A stretch of 64,000 nucleotides of DNA from Cheilinus undulatus (Eukaryota; Chordata; Actinopteri; Labriformes; Labridae), in contig NC_054886.1 in assembly GCF_018320785.1 (NCBI RefSeq), positions 34,842,110-34,906,109 on the forward strand, read 5' to 3'. Under the pieces are notes generated by a model. The model had not been told where the DNA came from. It did not search any database and saw only the letters and a list, made by a program, of their open reading frames with translations. The stretch's first letter is position 1; each line of letters begins with the position of its first letter. Position numbers and translations under genes: made by a program. This document shows, piece by piece, positions 12,290-26,000 of the stretch.

Positions 12290-12490
12290 TGGTTTTAGTC
12301 AAACACAATAAAATATTTTTACAAGAGCATGCAGGACATCCTAAACTCCCCCAGTGGTGTTCCTTAAGGGTCAGGTTTAGACCAACTGCTGTCCTCATTC
12401 GTATGGTGCTCATAATTAAGATTAGTCACCCAAAGCTGCACCTGTATGCCGATGACATCCAGTTATATCTAGCTTTATACACATTAACTT
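12290..12490 (+). pseudogene. LINE reverse-transcriptase remnant
   Basis: One frame gives SGVP, a stop, then GS, a damaged version of the SGVPQGS reverse-transcriptase motif. A second frame about 80 bases later gives LHLYADDIQLYL, the catalytic YADD motif of L2/Rex1/CR1-type LINEs. The frame change and internal stop show that it is dead. No 5' or 3' end was found. Confidence 0.75.
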
Positions 12491-12499
12491 TCACTCAGT

Positions 12500-14425
12500 A
12501 GCTTTCCGTTGCTGTATGCTCTTAGAGCTCCTTCAGCTTGTGAAGATCCTCATCTTTGGGACCACTAAAGTTGTCCCGACCCGACATTCCATGCTGGTCC
12601 AGCACTTCTCTGCATCAACCCTGGTCCTGTCCTGCTCTGGCCTCCTGGTGACCATCGTCCAGGACCATTACCTCTCCAGGTATCCTCCACAATGCACGCA
12701 GTCCAACCCACCAGTACCGGGGCACCCAGTATGCAGTGAGCTGGGTCAGGCCCGGGAAAGCGTGCAGAGGGCCTGCAGAAGCCCAGCTGTCATTCCCGTA
12801 TCTGCCTGAAAAAGCACCAGCAGGTCCCATTAAAAATGAACTGGCTGAGCTGGTTTTCCCTCTCTGTCACTTTTCTGTCATTTGTCACCACAAACGTCGA
12901 CCTCAGGAGCTCCGGAGGTGAATTTTACATGACTTTAAAAACCGTGTGTGGTGAATATTACGTATTTATCAGGACATTTTAGACCTCTTTAGCGCATGTC
13001 CCCTCACATATGGTTTCCGTGTGGGTCCTCCCTTTCTTCCCCCCGCTCTCCCCCCTTCCTCCCCTCTCTCCAGTCCCTTATCCCACCCCTCAGAGTGGAT
13101 GTGAGCGCGTGCGATCCCGCCCCCCTTTATATCTGTGTCATTACTCCACCCGAGAGCGAGGGGTTTCTCTTTGTAGCCGCTCCAACTTGGCAATACAGAG
13201 GTGGCTGCTGGGAAAAATGTGTGTTTAAGAGTGTGTGTTGTCACAGGTACAACTAGGACAGCAGGCAGGGAGGAACAAGGACTGGCTGAGATGAAACGTC
13301 AAGTTTTTGAAATAAAACGGTGAATATTCATAAGGGAGATCAGAACAAAAACAGGACACCGCCATCTATTCATGTATTCTTTCTGTACTTTTGTTTTCTT
13401 TGGATCTTCGCGCTCAAATTTGTGCTTTTTTCCCCCCAAACGAGCTTCAGCTCCAAGAACGCAACCCTTCTATCCTACTTAAAATGACAGAAAACACATT
13501 CAGTGTGTCCACGACTCAGCATGGCTCCCGTTTTCAATGAAAGGAGGGCCCTCTTCTATCCTTAATCCTGTTAGAGTTTAGGAGCGAGCCGAGGATTAGA
13601 GTCATTCACTTCAACTGTTAGGACTGGACAAAGTGGCAATGGGCTTTTTGGGAGGATAACATGGAATTAAGTTCAATTTGTTTGATGCTAAATGGTGGTG
13701 GAGTAAACTTTAAGGAATCACCCAATGACAGGACGGGCTTCAGTGATCTGACACGAGGTTTTTGTAGAACTCTGAATGTCCATCTAACACAAAGGTTGGT
13801 TGATGCTATATTAAATAAGACTATCATTGTAGTTCAGGAGAAGTTTTTGTCTGTTTTTCTCTCTATCAAAACTTCCTGATGTTGGTCCTGATGTCGCTCT
13901 GGTCATTCCTAAGAGCAGCAGAAGTCTGTGATCTTGTTGTGTCGCTCGGTTCTCGATTGAGCTGGTCTTTGTCGTCGGATTAAACGTTTTATCCTCAGAG
14001 GGGAATCATCTCTCCTCCGCCTGCTTCAGATTTGTCACTTAGAGCCGAGAACACAATCTGAGGAGCGCCGGTTCATCAGGAATTAAACTTAATCTGTCGT
14101 CTGAGAGCGGGACAAACTCTGACCGAGACACCGGACGTCTGAATAAAGCCGTCACTTCTGAGCGTGTGCGAGATGAATGGAAACTCTAGAGTCAGCTGTC
14201 CTGGCGCTGATGCCGAGCTAAGCCAGCCCCTCCATAGAAAACGGGTGACATGAGAATCAACAAATAGAGAGAGAGCTTTCATGGCTTCTGCTGACCGGCC
14301 GTCAGAAAAGTTTCTGTGAGGAATCAGAGAGAGGCAGATGGGAAAAAGTTAAACAAGCACGGCACCGAGGAGGACGCTGGGGAAGTTTATGAGTGTTGTC
14401 AAATAAATAAAAAATAAAAATATTA
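12500..14425. other. Intergenic, no supported gene
   Basis: A C-rich patch at 13020-13250 has a GC-box-like CCCGCCCCCC followed by TTTATAT near 13120. It resembles a core promoter on the plus strand, or a regulatory element, but no exon follows. The remainder shows nothing recognisable. Confidence 0.3.
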
Positions 14426-14429
14426 ATAA

Positions 14430-16200
14430 AAGAGAGAAAGGAATTTAGAGAGGAAGGATGGAGGCATGAAGGAAAGAAGGAAGGAAGGAGGCATGAAGGA
14501 AGGAAGGAAGATAGCAAGAAGAAGGCATGAAGGAAGGAATATAGAGAGGAAGGAAGCATGAAGGATGGAAAGAAGGAAGGAAGCAAGAAGAAGGCATGAA
14601 GAAAGGAAAATAGAGAGGAAGGAAGGAGGCATGAAGGAAAGCAGGAAGGAGGGAAGGAAGTAAGAAGAAGGCATAAAGGAAGGAATACAGAGAGGAAAGA
14701 AGGAGGTATGAAGGAAGGAAGGAGGCATGAAGGAAGGAAGGAAGGAAGCAAGAAGAACGTATGAAGGAAGGAATATAGAGAGGAAGGAACCATGAAGGAA
14801 AGAATATAGAGAGGAAGGAAGCATGAAGGACGCAATATAGAGAGGAAGGAAGCATTAAGAAAGGAATATAGAGGAAGGAACCAAGAAGGACGGAATATAG
14901 AGAGGAAGGAAGCATGAAGAAAGACATATTTAGAGGAAGGAAGGAGGCATGAAGGAAAGAGGGAAGGAAGCAAGGAGGCATGAAGGATGGAAAGTAGCAA
15001 GGAGGCATGAAGGAAAGAGTGAAGAAAGTAAGCAAGGAGGCATGAAGGAAAGAGTGAAGAAAGTAAGAAAGGAGGCATGAAAGAAAGAAGAAATGAAGGA
15101 AGCAAGGATGCATTAAGAAAGGAATACAGATAGGAAGGAAGCATGAAGGATGGAATATAGAGAAGAAGGAAGGAGGCAAGAAGGAAAAAGGAAGGAAGCA
15201 TGAAGATGTGAAGGAAGGGCTGAAGTAAGGTAGCAAGGAGGCATGAAAGAAGGAAGAAAGAAATGAAGGATGCAAGAGGGAGGGAATATAGATAGGAAGG
15301 AAGCAAGGAGGCATGAAGGAAGCAGGTAGACATGAAGAAAAGGAAGAAAGAGAAAGAACAAAAAGAGGGATGGAAGGAAAGCACAGAAGGAAGGAAGAAG
15401 GGAACAAAAAGAGACTGGGAGGAGGAAGGAAGGAAGGAAGGAGGGAAGAAGGGAAAGAGGGAATGAAGGAAAACAAAGAGGAAGGATATAGGAACAAAGG
15501 AATGAAGGAAGACGAAGAGGGAGGAAGGAAAGAGAGAAGGGAGGAAAGAAGGAAGCATAATAAGGAATAAGGAAGGAAGGAAGGGATAAAAAGAGGAATG
15601 AAGGAAGTAAGGAAAAAAAAGAGGAAAGTTGAAGGAGGGAAGGAAGGAAGGAAAACAAAGAGGAAGGATGTAGGAACAAAGGAATGAAGGAAGACGAAGA
15701 GGGAGGAAGGAAAGAGAGAAGGGAGGAAAGAAGGAAGCATAATAAGGAATAAGGAAGGAAGGAAGGAAGGGATAAAAAGAGGAATGAAGGAAGGAAGGAA
15801 AACAAAGAGGAAGGTTGAAGGAGGGAAGGAAGGAAGACAAAGAGGAAGGATGGAAAGAAGGAAGAAAGAAAAGAAGGAAGCATAATAAAGAGGAAGAAAG
15901 GAAGGAAGAAAAAGAAGGAAAGGATGGAATTCAACTGAATCAAAGAAGGAAGTGATGAAAGAATTATGGATGGATGGAAGGAAGGTAAGAAGGAAGGAAG
16001 GAGGGAAGGAACATTAAGAGGAAGGAAGGAAATAATGCCAAAGGAAGGAAGGATGGTGGAAGGAAATAATTCATGAAACACAGGAAGGAGGAAAGGATGT
16101 GAGGAAGAAATCTAACAAGGACTGGTTGAAGAAAAGGAATGAAGGGAATGAAAAAGGAAGGAAAGACAGACGAGTAAAATAAAGGATGAAAAAGACCTGA
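14430..16200. repeat. Polypurine tract (GGAA-rich)
   Basis: About 1.75 kb of almost pure purine on the plus strand, built on GGAAGGAAGGAGG. At 14.45-15.3 kb a longer unit is visible (GGAAGGAATATAGAGAGGAA followed by GGAGGCATGAAGGA). The segment near 15430-15580 recurs at about 15620-15770. Long open frames on either strand here are artefacts of composition. The mirror symmetry could allow triplex DNA. Confidence 0.9.
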
Positions 16201-17063
16201 AGACTGTAAAAACAAGCCTTTAAAGCCCTGAGCCGTCAGTGAGCCGTAGTAAACAGAGTAGTCACTTTTCTCAGGATGTTGTTTAATGACTTTAAAGAAT
16301 GAACGTTTGTGTTTTTCTCTCAAAGCCTGGACGGAGTCGTAGTCACTCACAGCGACCTTTAACCCTCTGAAACAGAGGAGAAGAAAACATTTTACAGCAG
16401 GTTTAATGTTGAAGGTGTGTGAGGAACTTCAGTGATGAAGAAACACTCAGGGAAACAGGAGTCTGAAACTGTGAGGATGAGGAGTGAGAGTGAAATGACA
16501 CCAACCCTCCAGAGGAAAAGCAGATCTACAGTCCGTTTGGCTGAATCAGCAGTTTGGAGACGGTCTAATAAAAGGGACTTAATCTGCTGCCACGTTCCCA
16601 GCCTGAGGGTGTGTGAGCGTTAGCATTAAGACATTCAGAGAAATCCTCAGAGGCAGAGACCCACACGGAGCCTGAGGGCCTCAAACACACTCAGAAAGAG
16701 TCCTGATGCTGACGAAGCAGTCAGAGCAATATTTGGTTAGAAAACTTCTCCAGCTTCGTTTCCACCCGCTGCTCTGGTTCAGCTCCGTCTGGCACCGTCA
16801 AACTCTGGACAAAGGTCCTAAATGAACCCTTCTGACCCATCCTGGTTCTCTGGCTCCCTTCTGCTGGTTCCTATCAGTGATTGTCCTGCAGTTTGCAGTC
16901 TTTCCTTCTCAGTACTTTGTTCAAGTTTTCCAGTCTTAAACTCCTGAAGTGTTCATAAATATTCCCTCCAGGCTTAAATTCCTGGAGGATCCTCCTCCAG
17001 GAACTCCAGGACGGCTGCTCTGATGCTACATGTCATTTAAAAACTACAAAAGTCCTAGTGCTG
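16201..17063. other. ccdc171: 3' flank / 3' UTR of ccdc171
   Basis: This lies directly after the stop codon of the minus-strand gene. No further coding exon is seen. An ATTAAA-type signal on the minus strand occurs at about 16403-16408 and could end the transcript; no better signal was found. Confidence 0.35.
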
Positions 17064-20000
17064 TCATTTTCTACCCGCTCTGGTCTTCTTCACGGCTTTC
17101 TTCTCTTTCCTTTTGGCTCGGGGGTTTTTACAGAGGGGGGATAGGGGGGTCTGGCTCTGCTGGAGAGGACTGGGGTCTATCTTAGAGGGGGCGGAGTTTA
17201 AGAAGACTGGCAGCTCCTTAGACGGACCAGGGAGGGGAACAGGCTGAGGGGTGTCCAGGTCAGTGAGTGGAGAAGCTTTAGGAATCTCTGAGACCTGTCA
17301 AAGAAATAAGAATGTTTAATTTATTGTTTTTAAGTTTAATAATAATAGAAGTATGAATGAATAGAAATAATAATAGAAGTATGAATGAATAGAAATAATA
17401 ATAGAAGTATGAATGAATAGAAATAATAATAGAAGTATGAATGAATAAAAATAATAATAGAAGTATGAATGAATAAAAATAATAATAGAAGAATAAATGA
17501 ATAAAAAATACTAGTATTCACCTCCTTGATGCTCGTCTCTGCAGTCCTGGTGATTCTGCTCAGACAGTCTTCACAACTACACCAAAAAGAAGAATTACAT
17601 AAAACTGACTGATTAAAAAATATCAGAAAGTTTGATTGGGCAATTTGTCATTGACAAGTTGGTGTCATAACCACATAGAAACTACTGCCCAAAGATATTA
17701 ATATGTGAAATACCAATAATATCACTGATCCAGTCTGTTATAACAGAGGAGGATTACAGCCACTGAAAATTAGTCTGAGATCCAACCCGCTGTCAAAAAA
17801 CAATCTGAATTCTAAGAAATGAGGTCAAAAATCTGAGATTAGAGTCTGGAGTTTGGAATTAAGGTCTGAATCCTGAGATCAAAGTCTGAATACTGAGATC
17901 AAAGTCTGAATCCTGAGATTAAAGTCTGAATCCTGAGATTAAAGTCTGAATCCTGAGATTAAAGTCTGAATCCTCAGATCAAAGTCTGAATCCTCAGATC
18001 AAAGTCTGAATCCTGAGATTAAAGCCTGAATCCTGAGATTAAAGTCTGAATCCTGAGATTAAAGTCTGAATACTCAGATCAAAGCCTGAATCCTGAGATT
18101 AAAGTCTGAATCCTGAGATTAAAGTCTGAATCCTGAGATTAAAGTCTGAATACTCAGATCAAAGTCTGAATCCTAAAATTAAAGTCTGAACCCTGAGATT
18201 AAAGTCTGAATACTGAGATTAAAGTCTGAATCCTGAGATTAAAGTCTGAATCCTGAGATTAAAGTCTGAATCCTGAGATTAAAGCCTGAATCCTGAGATT
18301 AAAGGCTGAATCCTGAGATTAAAGTCTGAATCCTGAGATTAAAGTCTGAATACTCAGATCAAAGTCTGAATCCTCAGATCAAAGTCTGAATCCTAAAATT
18401 AAAGCCTGAATCCTGAGATTAAAGTCTGAATCCTGAGATTAAAGTCTGAATACTCAGATCAAAGTCTGAATCCTCAGATCAAAGTCTAATCTCAGTATTC
18501 AGACTTTAATCTCAGGATTCAGACTTTAATCTCAGGATTCAGACTTTAATTTTAAGATTCAAAGTCTGAATACTCAGATCAAAGTCTGAATCCTCAGATC
18601 AAAGTCTGAATCCTCAGATCAAAGTCTGAATCCTAAACTTAAAGCCTGAATCCTGAGATTAAAGTCTGAATCCTGAGATTAAAGTCTGAATACTCAGATC
18701 AAAGTCTGAATCCTAAAATTAAAGCCTGAATCCTGAGATTAAAGTCTGAATACTGAGATTAAAGTCTGAATCCTTAAATTAAAGCCTGAATCCTGAGATT
18801 AAAGTCTGAATACTGAGATTAAAGTCTGAATCCTTAAATTAAAGCCTGAATCCTGAGATCAAAGTCTGAATCCTGAGATTAAAGTCTGAATCCTGAGATT
18901 AAAGTCTGAATACTGAGATTAAAGTCTGAATCCTTAAATTAAAGCCTGAATCCTGAGATTAAAGTCTGAATACTGAGATTAAAGTCTGAATACTCAGATC
19001 AAAGTCTGAATCCTGAGATTAAAGCCTGAATCCTGAGATTAAAGTCTGAATACTGAGATTAAAGTCTGAATACTCAGATCAAAGTCTGAATACTGAGATT
19101 AAAGTCTGAATACTCAGATCAAAGTCTGAATCCTTAAATTAAAGCCTGAATCCTGAGATTAAAGTCTGAATACTGAGATTAAAGTCTGAATACTCAGATC
19201 AAAGTCTGAATCCTGAGATTAAAGTCTGAATCCTGAGATTAAAGTCTGAATCCTGAGATCAAAGTCTGAATACTGAGATTAAAGTCTGAATACTCAGATC
19301 AAAGTCTGAATCCTAAAATTAAAGCCTGAATCCTGAGATTAAAGCCTGAATCCTGAGATTAAAGTCTGAATCCTGAGATTAAAGTCTGAATCCTGAGATT
19401 AAAGTCAGGATTCTTAAACTGAAGTCAAAGCTTTCTTCTTTCAAAAACATAAAAAAATGTATCCTGTGGCCCTCATCCTCTTCTGTACTTTTCTTAATAT
19501 TGATTGACAATAAACAATCCTGTCTCCTTCATTCAGGGTTGCTGTCTTTAAAAAAAGTTTAAAAAACATTTATCAGATCACAGTTAACATGTTTACTTGT
19601 TGTCTCCAATTTTTCCTTCGTTACATTCAGAATCTTTTTCTTTTAAATAGAACGATGGGGTTAAAAACAGACTCTTATATATGAGAAAGATGTACCTTAT
19701 AAAGTAGTTGTCAAAAACAAAGGTGCAGGTTTATTTATATCTGCTCATTTCCTCCTACTAAATTACAGACACAGCCCTTCCAGGGACCCTGGTCCCCGTT
19801 TACAAACCTCTACCCTCTACTAAAGCTAAATCTACCTGTTACCTGCTCATGTTTCTCAGCTGTTCCTCCATCTGCTGCAGCCTCTTCTCCAGCTGCTTCT
19901 TCTCCTCCTGAACCCCTGACAGGTGCTTACCCAGAATCCTCAGCGAGCGCTCCCTCACCTGCTGCTGAGCCTGTGACAGAGACTATAAAATATTTACACT

Positions 20001-23000
20001 GTTTAGAAATGAATGATAAGGAAACGCTGAGTTTTCCTCTCTGAGTCTTCACAGGTAATAACAGGTAAGATGTCAGTAAATGTCTGCTGGATTCAGAGTA
20101 GTTCACCTGTTTGCTCTCTCTCAGCGTCGCCTGAGTGTCGCTCTGCTCTGAGTGTGTACTCGCTCGCTGCTGCAGCGTGTTCAGGGCGTGTCTCTGTTCC
20201 TGCAGCAGCGCCTGAGCTTCCTGCTCTCTGCTCAGCGCCTGACGGAGCTCCTCGCACACGCTGACGAACCGATCAGCTGGGACCTGCAAACACAGAGCCA
20301 GGGGTGTGTTCACGGGACAGTACAGGTGTGTTCATGACTCCACTTAGCTTGGCTCTAGTCACTTTGACCACCAGACACTTCATTTTACATTACAGTATAC
20401 ACGCTGACTGTAATGGGCCCAGAAAAACTAGATCTGAAAAGTCCTGGACTATTGTAAAGGTGAGCTGTAAAAACCATATTCTATTTCTGACCTACATAAT
20501 AACCACTCTGATAAAAGCAACCAAAATGAATCTGGTTTATTCACACTGTAGTGGACAGCTTTAAAAAATATAGACTCCCTTTATTATATCAGAATTACCT
20601 TTTTGTTCTAAATGTTAATAGTATGGATGGGCAAACAGAGCTAGAGCAAAGGAGAGTAATGTCAGACTTCAGAGCTTAGCCATGATCTGAAAAAACGTCA
20701 TTATACCAGAAAAAAAGAAGAAGAAATTGAAATATAATAAAAATAACTGAAAAATGGCACACACAAAAATGTGACATTTGGCTAAATTGGTTAAAAATGG
20801 CAAAATCTGTCAGAAAAAGTGTTGAAAAGTGGTAACAGAGTGGCAAAATGGTTTAAAAAAGTGACAAAACTGGGTTAGAGCAATAAAAATGAGACACAAG
20901 AAAGCCAATAAGGGTAAAAAAATGGGTGGAGAAAAGCAGTAAAACTGTGGAAAAAAATAAAACTAAGGCAGGAAAGGGTCAAAAACAGATGACAAAATAG
21001 AAAAGAGTGGTAAAAAAAAAAGTGGAAAAGATGGGTCAAAGGAATCAAAATGGGAAATAAATGGCAGAAATAATCGAAAAGTGGCTAAATTGGTGACTAA
21101 AACTGTGGAAAAACTGTGGAAAAACTGGGAAAAAATTGGTTCAATGTGGTGAAAATGGACAGAAAATGGCATTAATTTGTTTGATAAGTTATATTAGGTC
21201 ATAAATAGGTTAAATAAGGCAAAAATGGATAACAAAGTGCAAAATAGGTAAAAGAAAAATTTTAAATGTGGGGAAACAGAAGCAAAAATGGAAAACTGGC
21301 AGAAAAATGGTGAAAAGCAGTTAAAAAGTGGCAAAAATTTGATAAAAGTGTCAAAACTGGGCAAAAGTGGCTGGCTTAAGAAGCGAAAAGGGGATAAAAA
21401 CAAGCAAAAATACGTTTAAATAGGTTTAAATATGGGAAACAAATGGCAAAAAAATTGTAAAAATATGGAGTCAAAAATATAATGGGCAAAAACAGGTCAA
21501 AGTGGCAGAAAAAAAGGTGCAAACGCCTCTAAGAAGTGGCAAAAATGGATTAAAGGTGTCTAAAAATGGGTAAAAAGCGAGAACAATGGTTGACAGAGGC
21601 AAAAATGGGCAGAAAAGGGAAAAATAGGGGATGTAGCACTATATTATGTAGTAATGCCGCATTTTGTAAGCCACTAAGCGGTTAGAGTAAGGGCAAGGTA
21701 TTTGGGTAGGGCATACCTTGGAGCCCACACTAAGTCCTATTGTTAGGGTTATTACATAATGTGGCATTATTACATAATGTGGCGCTACAGAGGACTTAGG
21801 TAGTGAAAATGGGTTAAAACAAGACAAAAATAGGTTTACAGTGGCAAAATAATGGGCAACGATTGGCAATGAAAGAGGCAAACACAGGGAAATGTGGCAA
21901 AATGGGAAAGAGAGACAAAGCAAGGGTCAGATGAGCAGACAAATGATGAAAAGCAGTTAAAAAGTGGCAAAAATGGGCAAAACCAGACTAAAAGAGGTAA
22001 AGCGCAAAATATGTGTAATAAGTTAAAGGGGGTTTCAATAGCAAGAGTGGTTAAATAAGGCAGAAAAATAGGTAAGAGAAACTGGTAACATGGGAAAAAG
22101 TAGCAAAATGGCAAACTGGCAGAAAAATGGTGAAAAGCAGTCAAAAAGTGGCAAAAAATTGCTAAAGGTGTCAAAACGGGGCAAAAATGTCTGGCTTAAG
22201 TAGTGAAAAGAGGATTAAAAACAAGCAGGAAAAGGTTATAAGTGGCAGAAATGGGCAACAAATGGAAAAAAAGAGGGTCAAACTGGCAGAAAAAGAGGCA
22301 AACCTCTAACAAAGGGGCAAAATAAATGGGTTACAGGTGTCAAAAATGGGTAAAAAGTGGTAAAAATGGAGGGTTTAGGTAGTAAAAACGGGTTAAATCA
22401 ACACAGAATCAGGTTAAAAGTGGCAAAAAAAAAAACTTGACAGAGGAGGGAAATAAAGGGAAATGTGGCAAACATGGGTAAGAAAGGCTAAAAAAAGGCT
22501 CCGACAGGTTGAAAGATGGTGAAAAGGAGCTAAAAAGTGCCAGAATGGTTAGCTGAGTAGTCCTGACTAAGTATAAGCTAGATTAGAGGGTGATACCAGG
22601 TGTGAGGTGTGATCCCTGATGGAGACTTTGATGAGTCTAGACCGGTTTAGTCTGAACCACATGAGGAAAAGTGCTTTAAACATTTTATTCTCACTGTTTT
22701 AGACGTCTCTCTTCTCTCCCGCCTCGATCCTCTCCTCAGATTGGACACCTCCAGCCTCAGGCTCCGCCTCTCTACCTCAGCGGAGTGCAGACGTTGGCTG
22801 AAGAGCAGGAAGTGCTGTTGGAGGGTGGAGACTAAAGCCTGATGGGAGGTGGGATAACAGAAACAACACGGTTATAAAGCCACGCCCCTTTGACCGATGG
22901 ATCACCTCATAATCCACTATCAAAGAGACCTTCATGTTTGTGGCATTGCTCTCTTTGTCTTCAACTCTGCCTGGAGACAGGCTGGGCGGGCCGTCTGATT

Positions 23001-26000
23001 GGTCCAGAAGCTGATCCAGGAGGAGGGACAAAGCTAAACGAGCTGCTGATATCACATCCAGAGAGGAGGAGCCTAAAAAAAGTCAAAGACAGACATAAAT
23101 ACTCACCTTTTCTCCACATCTGTAGTAGATTTGTGTTTGTGTCTTACCAGCGCAGTCGAGCGCCCCCTGGAGGTCAGACACGGACGACAGGATGATGGAC
23201 GAGAGGCGTTCAGAGCGAAGCCAGCGAGCACAAACACCTTCAACGCCGTCTTTATCTGAAACATCCACGCCCACAGCTGCCCCGCCTCCCCTCTCCACCC
23301 GAAACAAGACCGTCTTCTGATTGGCCAGCTCACACCACCTCCTCACCGCCACCACCACCCACAGGCTCCTCCTCCAACGCCTCACGGCTCTACTCCTCCT
23401 TCTTTTCTCCTCCTCTTCTTCTTCTCCTCCTAAAGCGTCAGCCAGCCTCCGGACCTCGTCCTCCAGCTCCTCCCGCTCTTTCAGTCGGCGAATCAGGAGA
23501 GATTTCTGAGTACAGAGCGTGAGCAGACGGCGGTGGGCGTGTCTGAGCGCCCCGACCAGCAGGGCGCAGGCTGACAGGAAGGAGGCCGACTCCTCATGGC
23601 TCCGAGAGAGGTCAGAGGTCATAGAGGAGAGGCGGAGCTCCAAAGAGGAGGCGTGGTCTCGGAGAGAGTCGCACTGAGAGCGACAGAGCTGAAGGGCAGA
23701 TATGGAGGAACCTTTTAAAACTAAAACCTGCTGACTCAGCAGAGCACATTTATGATTGGACTCCTGAGAGAGCGTTACCTGCAGCTCGTCCTGCAGCTGA
23801 GTCACCGCGGTAACGTGCTGGCGGCTCCATGCCTCCTCCCTCCTCTTCACGCTCTCCTCCAGACGAGACAACACACACTGCTGACTGCGCTGCAGCTCAC
23901 GCACACACACGCTCCTCTTCTTACACTCACTCTGCAGGTGGGCGATCTACAGGTGGAGAGAGAGAGAGCAAATTAAGGCTCTGATATCCTGAGATAGGCA
24001 GTTAAAGAAGTGGAGATCTGGAGGAAAACTCACCTTGTTGTTGGCCGTCTGGAGGTCAGAGGTCAGCTGGTCCACCTGTTCACTGATGACATCACACAGC
24101 TCCTCCCAGGTGAAGGTACCCAGGATGCTCTGGGGCTGATCGAGGAGGACACAGCCGGCGAGGAGGCGCTGGTAGAGACGGTAGAGGAAGGACAGCCGGA
24201 CCTGACAGCGACACAAACACAGAGGAGCTCAGTGTGTTTTTATCAGATTTACTCAGCATCAGCAACAGTCTGATTAAATGATTCCAGAGAGATGAGATTA
24301 AAACTCTCTGTGGGACGACAGCGCCTGAGGAGGAGGAAGAGGAGGAGGAAGAAAGGGACGAAACAACGAAAGAAGACAAAGACGAGAGGGAGAAGAAAAC
24401 AATACCGGAGGAGGAAGAGAAGGACAGAGAGGAGGAAGAGAGGGACAAAACAACAAAAAATATATATATAGACTAGAGGAAGAAGAAAACAACATCCGAG
24501 GAGGAAGAGGAGGAGGAAGAGAGGGACGAAACAACGTAAGAAGATAAATAAAGACAAAAGGAAGAAGAAAACACCTGAGGAGGAGGAAGAGAGGGACGAA
24601 GAAAGGAGGAGAAATAGGAATGAAAGGAAGAAGAGAAAAGAAGGATGGAAGTGACAAAAAAGGGAAGGAGCTAGGATCGAAAGAAGGAAGAAAGGAAGGA
24701 AGGAAAGGAAAAATTTAAGAAAGAAAAAAGAAGAAGAAGGCAAGGGACACAGGGAAAGAAGATAGTGGGTAAGGAAGGAAGGAAAGAAGGAAGACAAAGA
24801 GGAAAGAAGAGAGGAAGGAATGAATGCAGGAAGGAACAAAGGCAGAATGGAAGGAAGGAAGAAAGGAAAAAAGAAGGCTAAGAGAAATGAAAGAAGGAAG
24901 GAAGGAAAGAAGGTTGAAAGGAAGAAAGGAGGAAGGCAAGAAGGAAGCAAGGAAGGAAAGAAAAAGAAAACTGACAGAAAGGAAGGAAGGAGGAAAGATG
25001 GGAAGGATGGAAAGAAGGCTAAAAGGAAGAAAGGCTAAGGGAATTACAGAGAGGAACGAAGGAAAGCTGAAAGAAAGGAATGACAGAAGGGAGAAAGGAA
25101 AGAAGGAAAAATTGAAGGACAGAAGGAAGGAAGGAAGGAGAAAGAAAAGAAGGAAGGAAGGAAGGATAAAGAAAAGAAGGAAGAAATAAAAGAATGAAAG
25201 AAGGAAGTAACAAGGACGATAGGAAGGAAGGAACTGGCCCCCTAGCCTTGCATGCAACAGCTACATCCTGTTGTAGCTTTGACTTGTTAAAGCAGTCAGG
25301 GAGGTCAGAGGTCATCCTACAGGATAGCTTTTTATAGTTTTATAAAAAATAATTTTTCACAGGAATAAATACCTAAAATGCACAGAAACAGAACCAGGTG
25401 CTAAACGACAGAAAGCTAAATAAAAGTATTCATCACCTTTGACTCCTCTTCGTAGTGTTCCATTATTTTCTGCACTTGTGTCATCTTCTCCTCCTTCTCT
25501 CGCTCCCTTTCTCTCTCCCTCTCTTCTGTCCCTCGTTCCCTCTCTTTCTCCCTCTCCTCCCTCTCTCTCACTCTCTCCCTCCTCTCTTTCTCCAGCTCTG
25601 CCTTCAGGCCTTGATTCTGCATGGACCAATCAGAGCTCTCCTTGAGCAGGCGTGTCACTTCCTCTCCCAGTGTGATGGACTTCTGCGTCAGCTCCTGGAG
25701 AGTAAAGATAAAGTATGACATCTTAAATCGTTCCTTAGTTTAATTGCTCTGAGATGTTTTAGTCTGAACGAGGTCTGCTTCAGGATCCGACGTTCACCTC
25801 AGCGTGTCGGCTCTGGTCTGAGCTCAGCCGTCGGAGCGTCTCGTTCTCCTCTCGTAGTCTCTCTGACGCTGTGATCAGATCCTCCACCTGTCACAGGGAC
25901 ACACTCAGCTCACGGCCTGCTCCATTATAATCCATTTATCTGCTGTTTGTTTGTTTACCTGTTTATCTGTCATCGTCTGTTTCTGTCTGCAGCCGCTCAG

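Noticed and set aside
14302-16081. Long open frames on the minus strand (up to 512 codons) as proteins
   Set aside because: They are Phe/Leu/Ser/Pro low-complexity readings of the polypurine tract, open in several frames at once.
17820-19412. Regular direct repeats as a CRISPR array
   Set aside because: The 20-bp units are contiguous with no unique spacers, lie in an intron of a vertebrate gene, and have no cas genes near.
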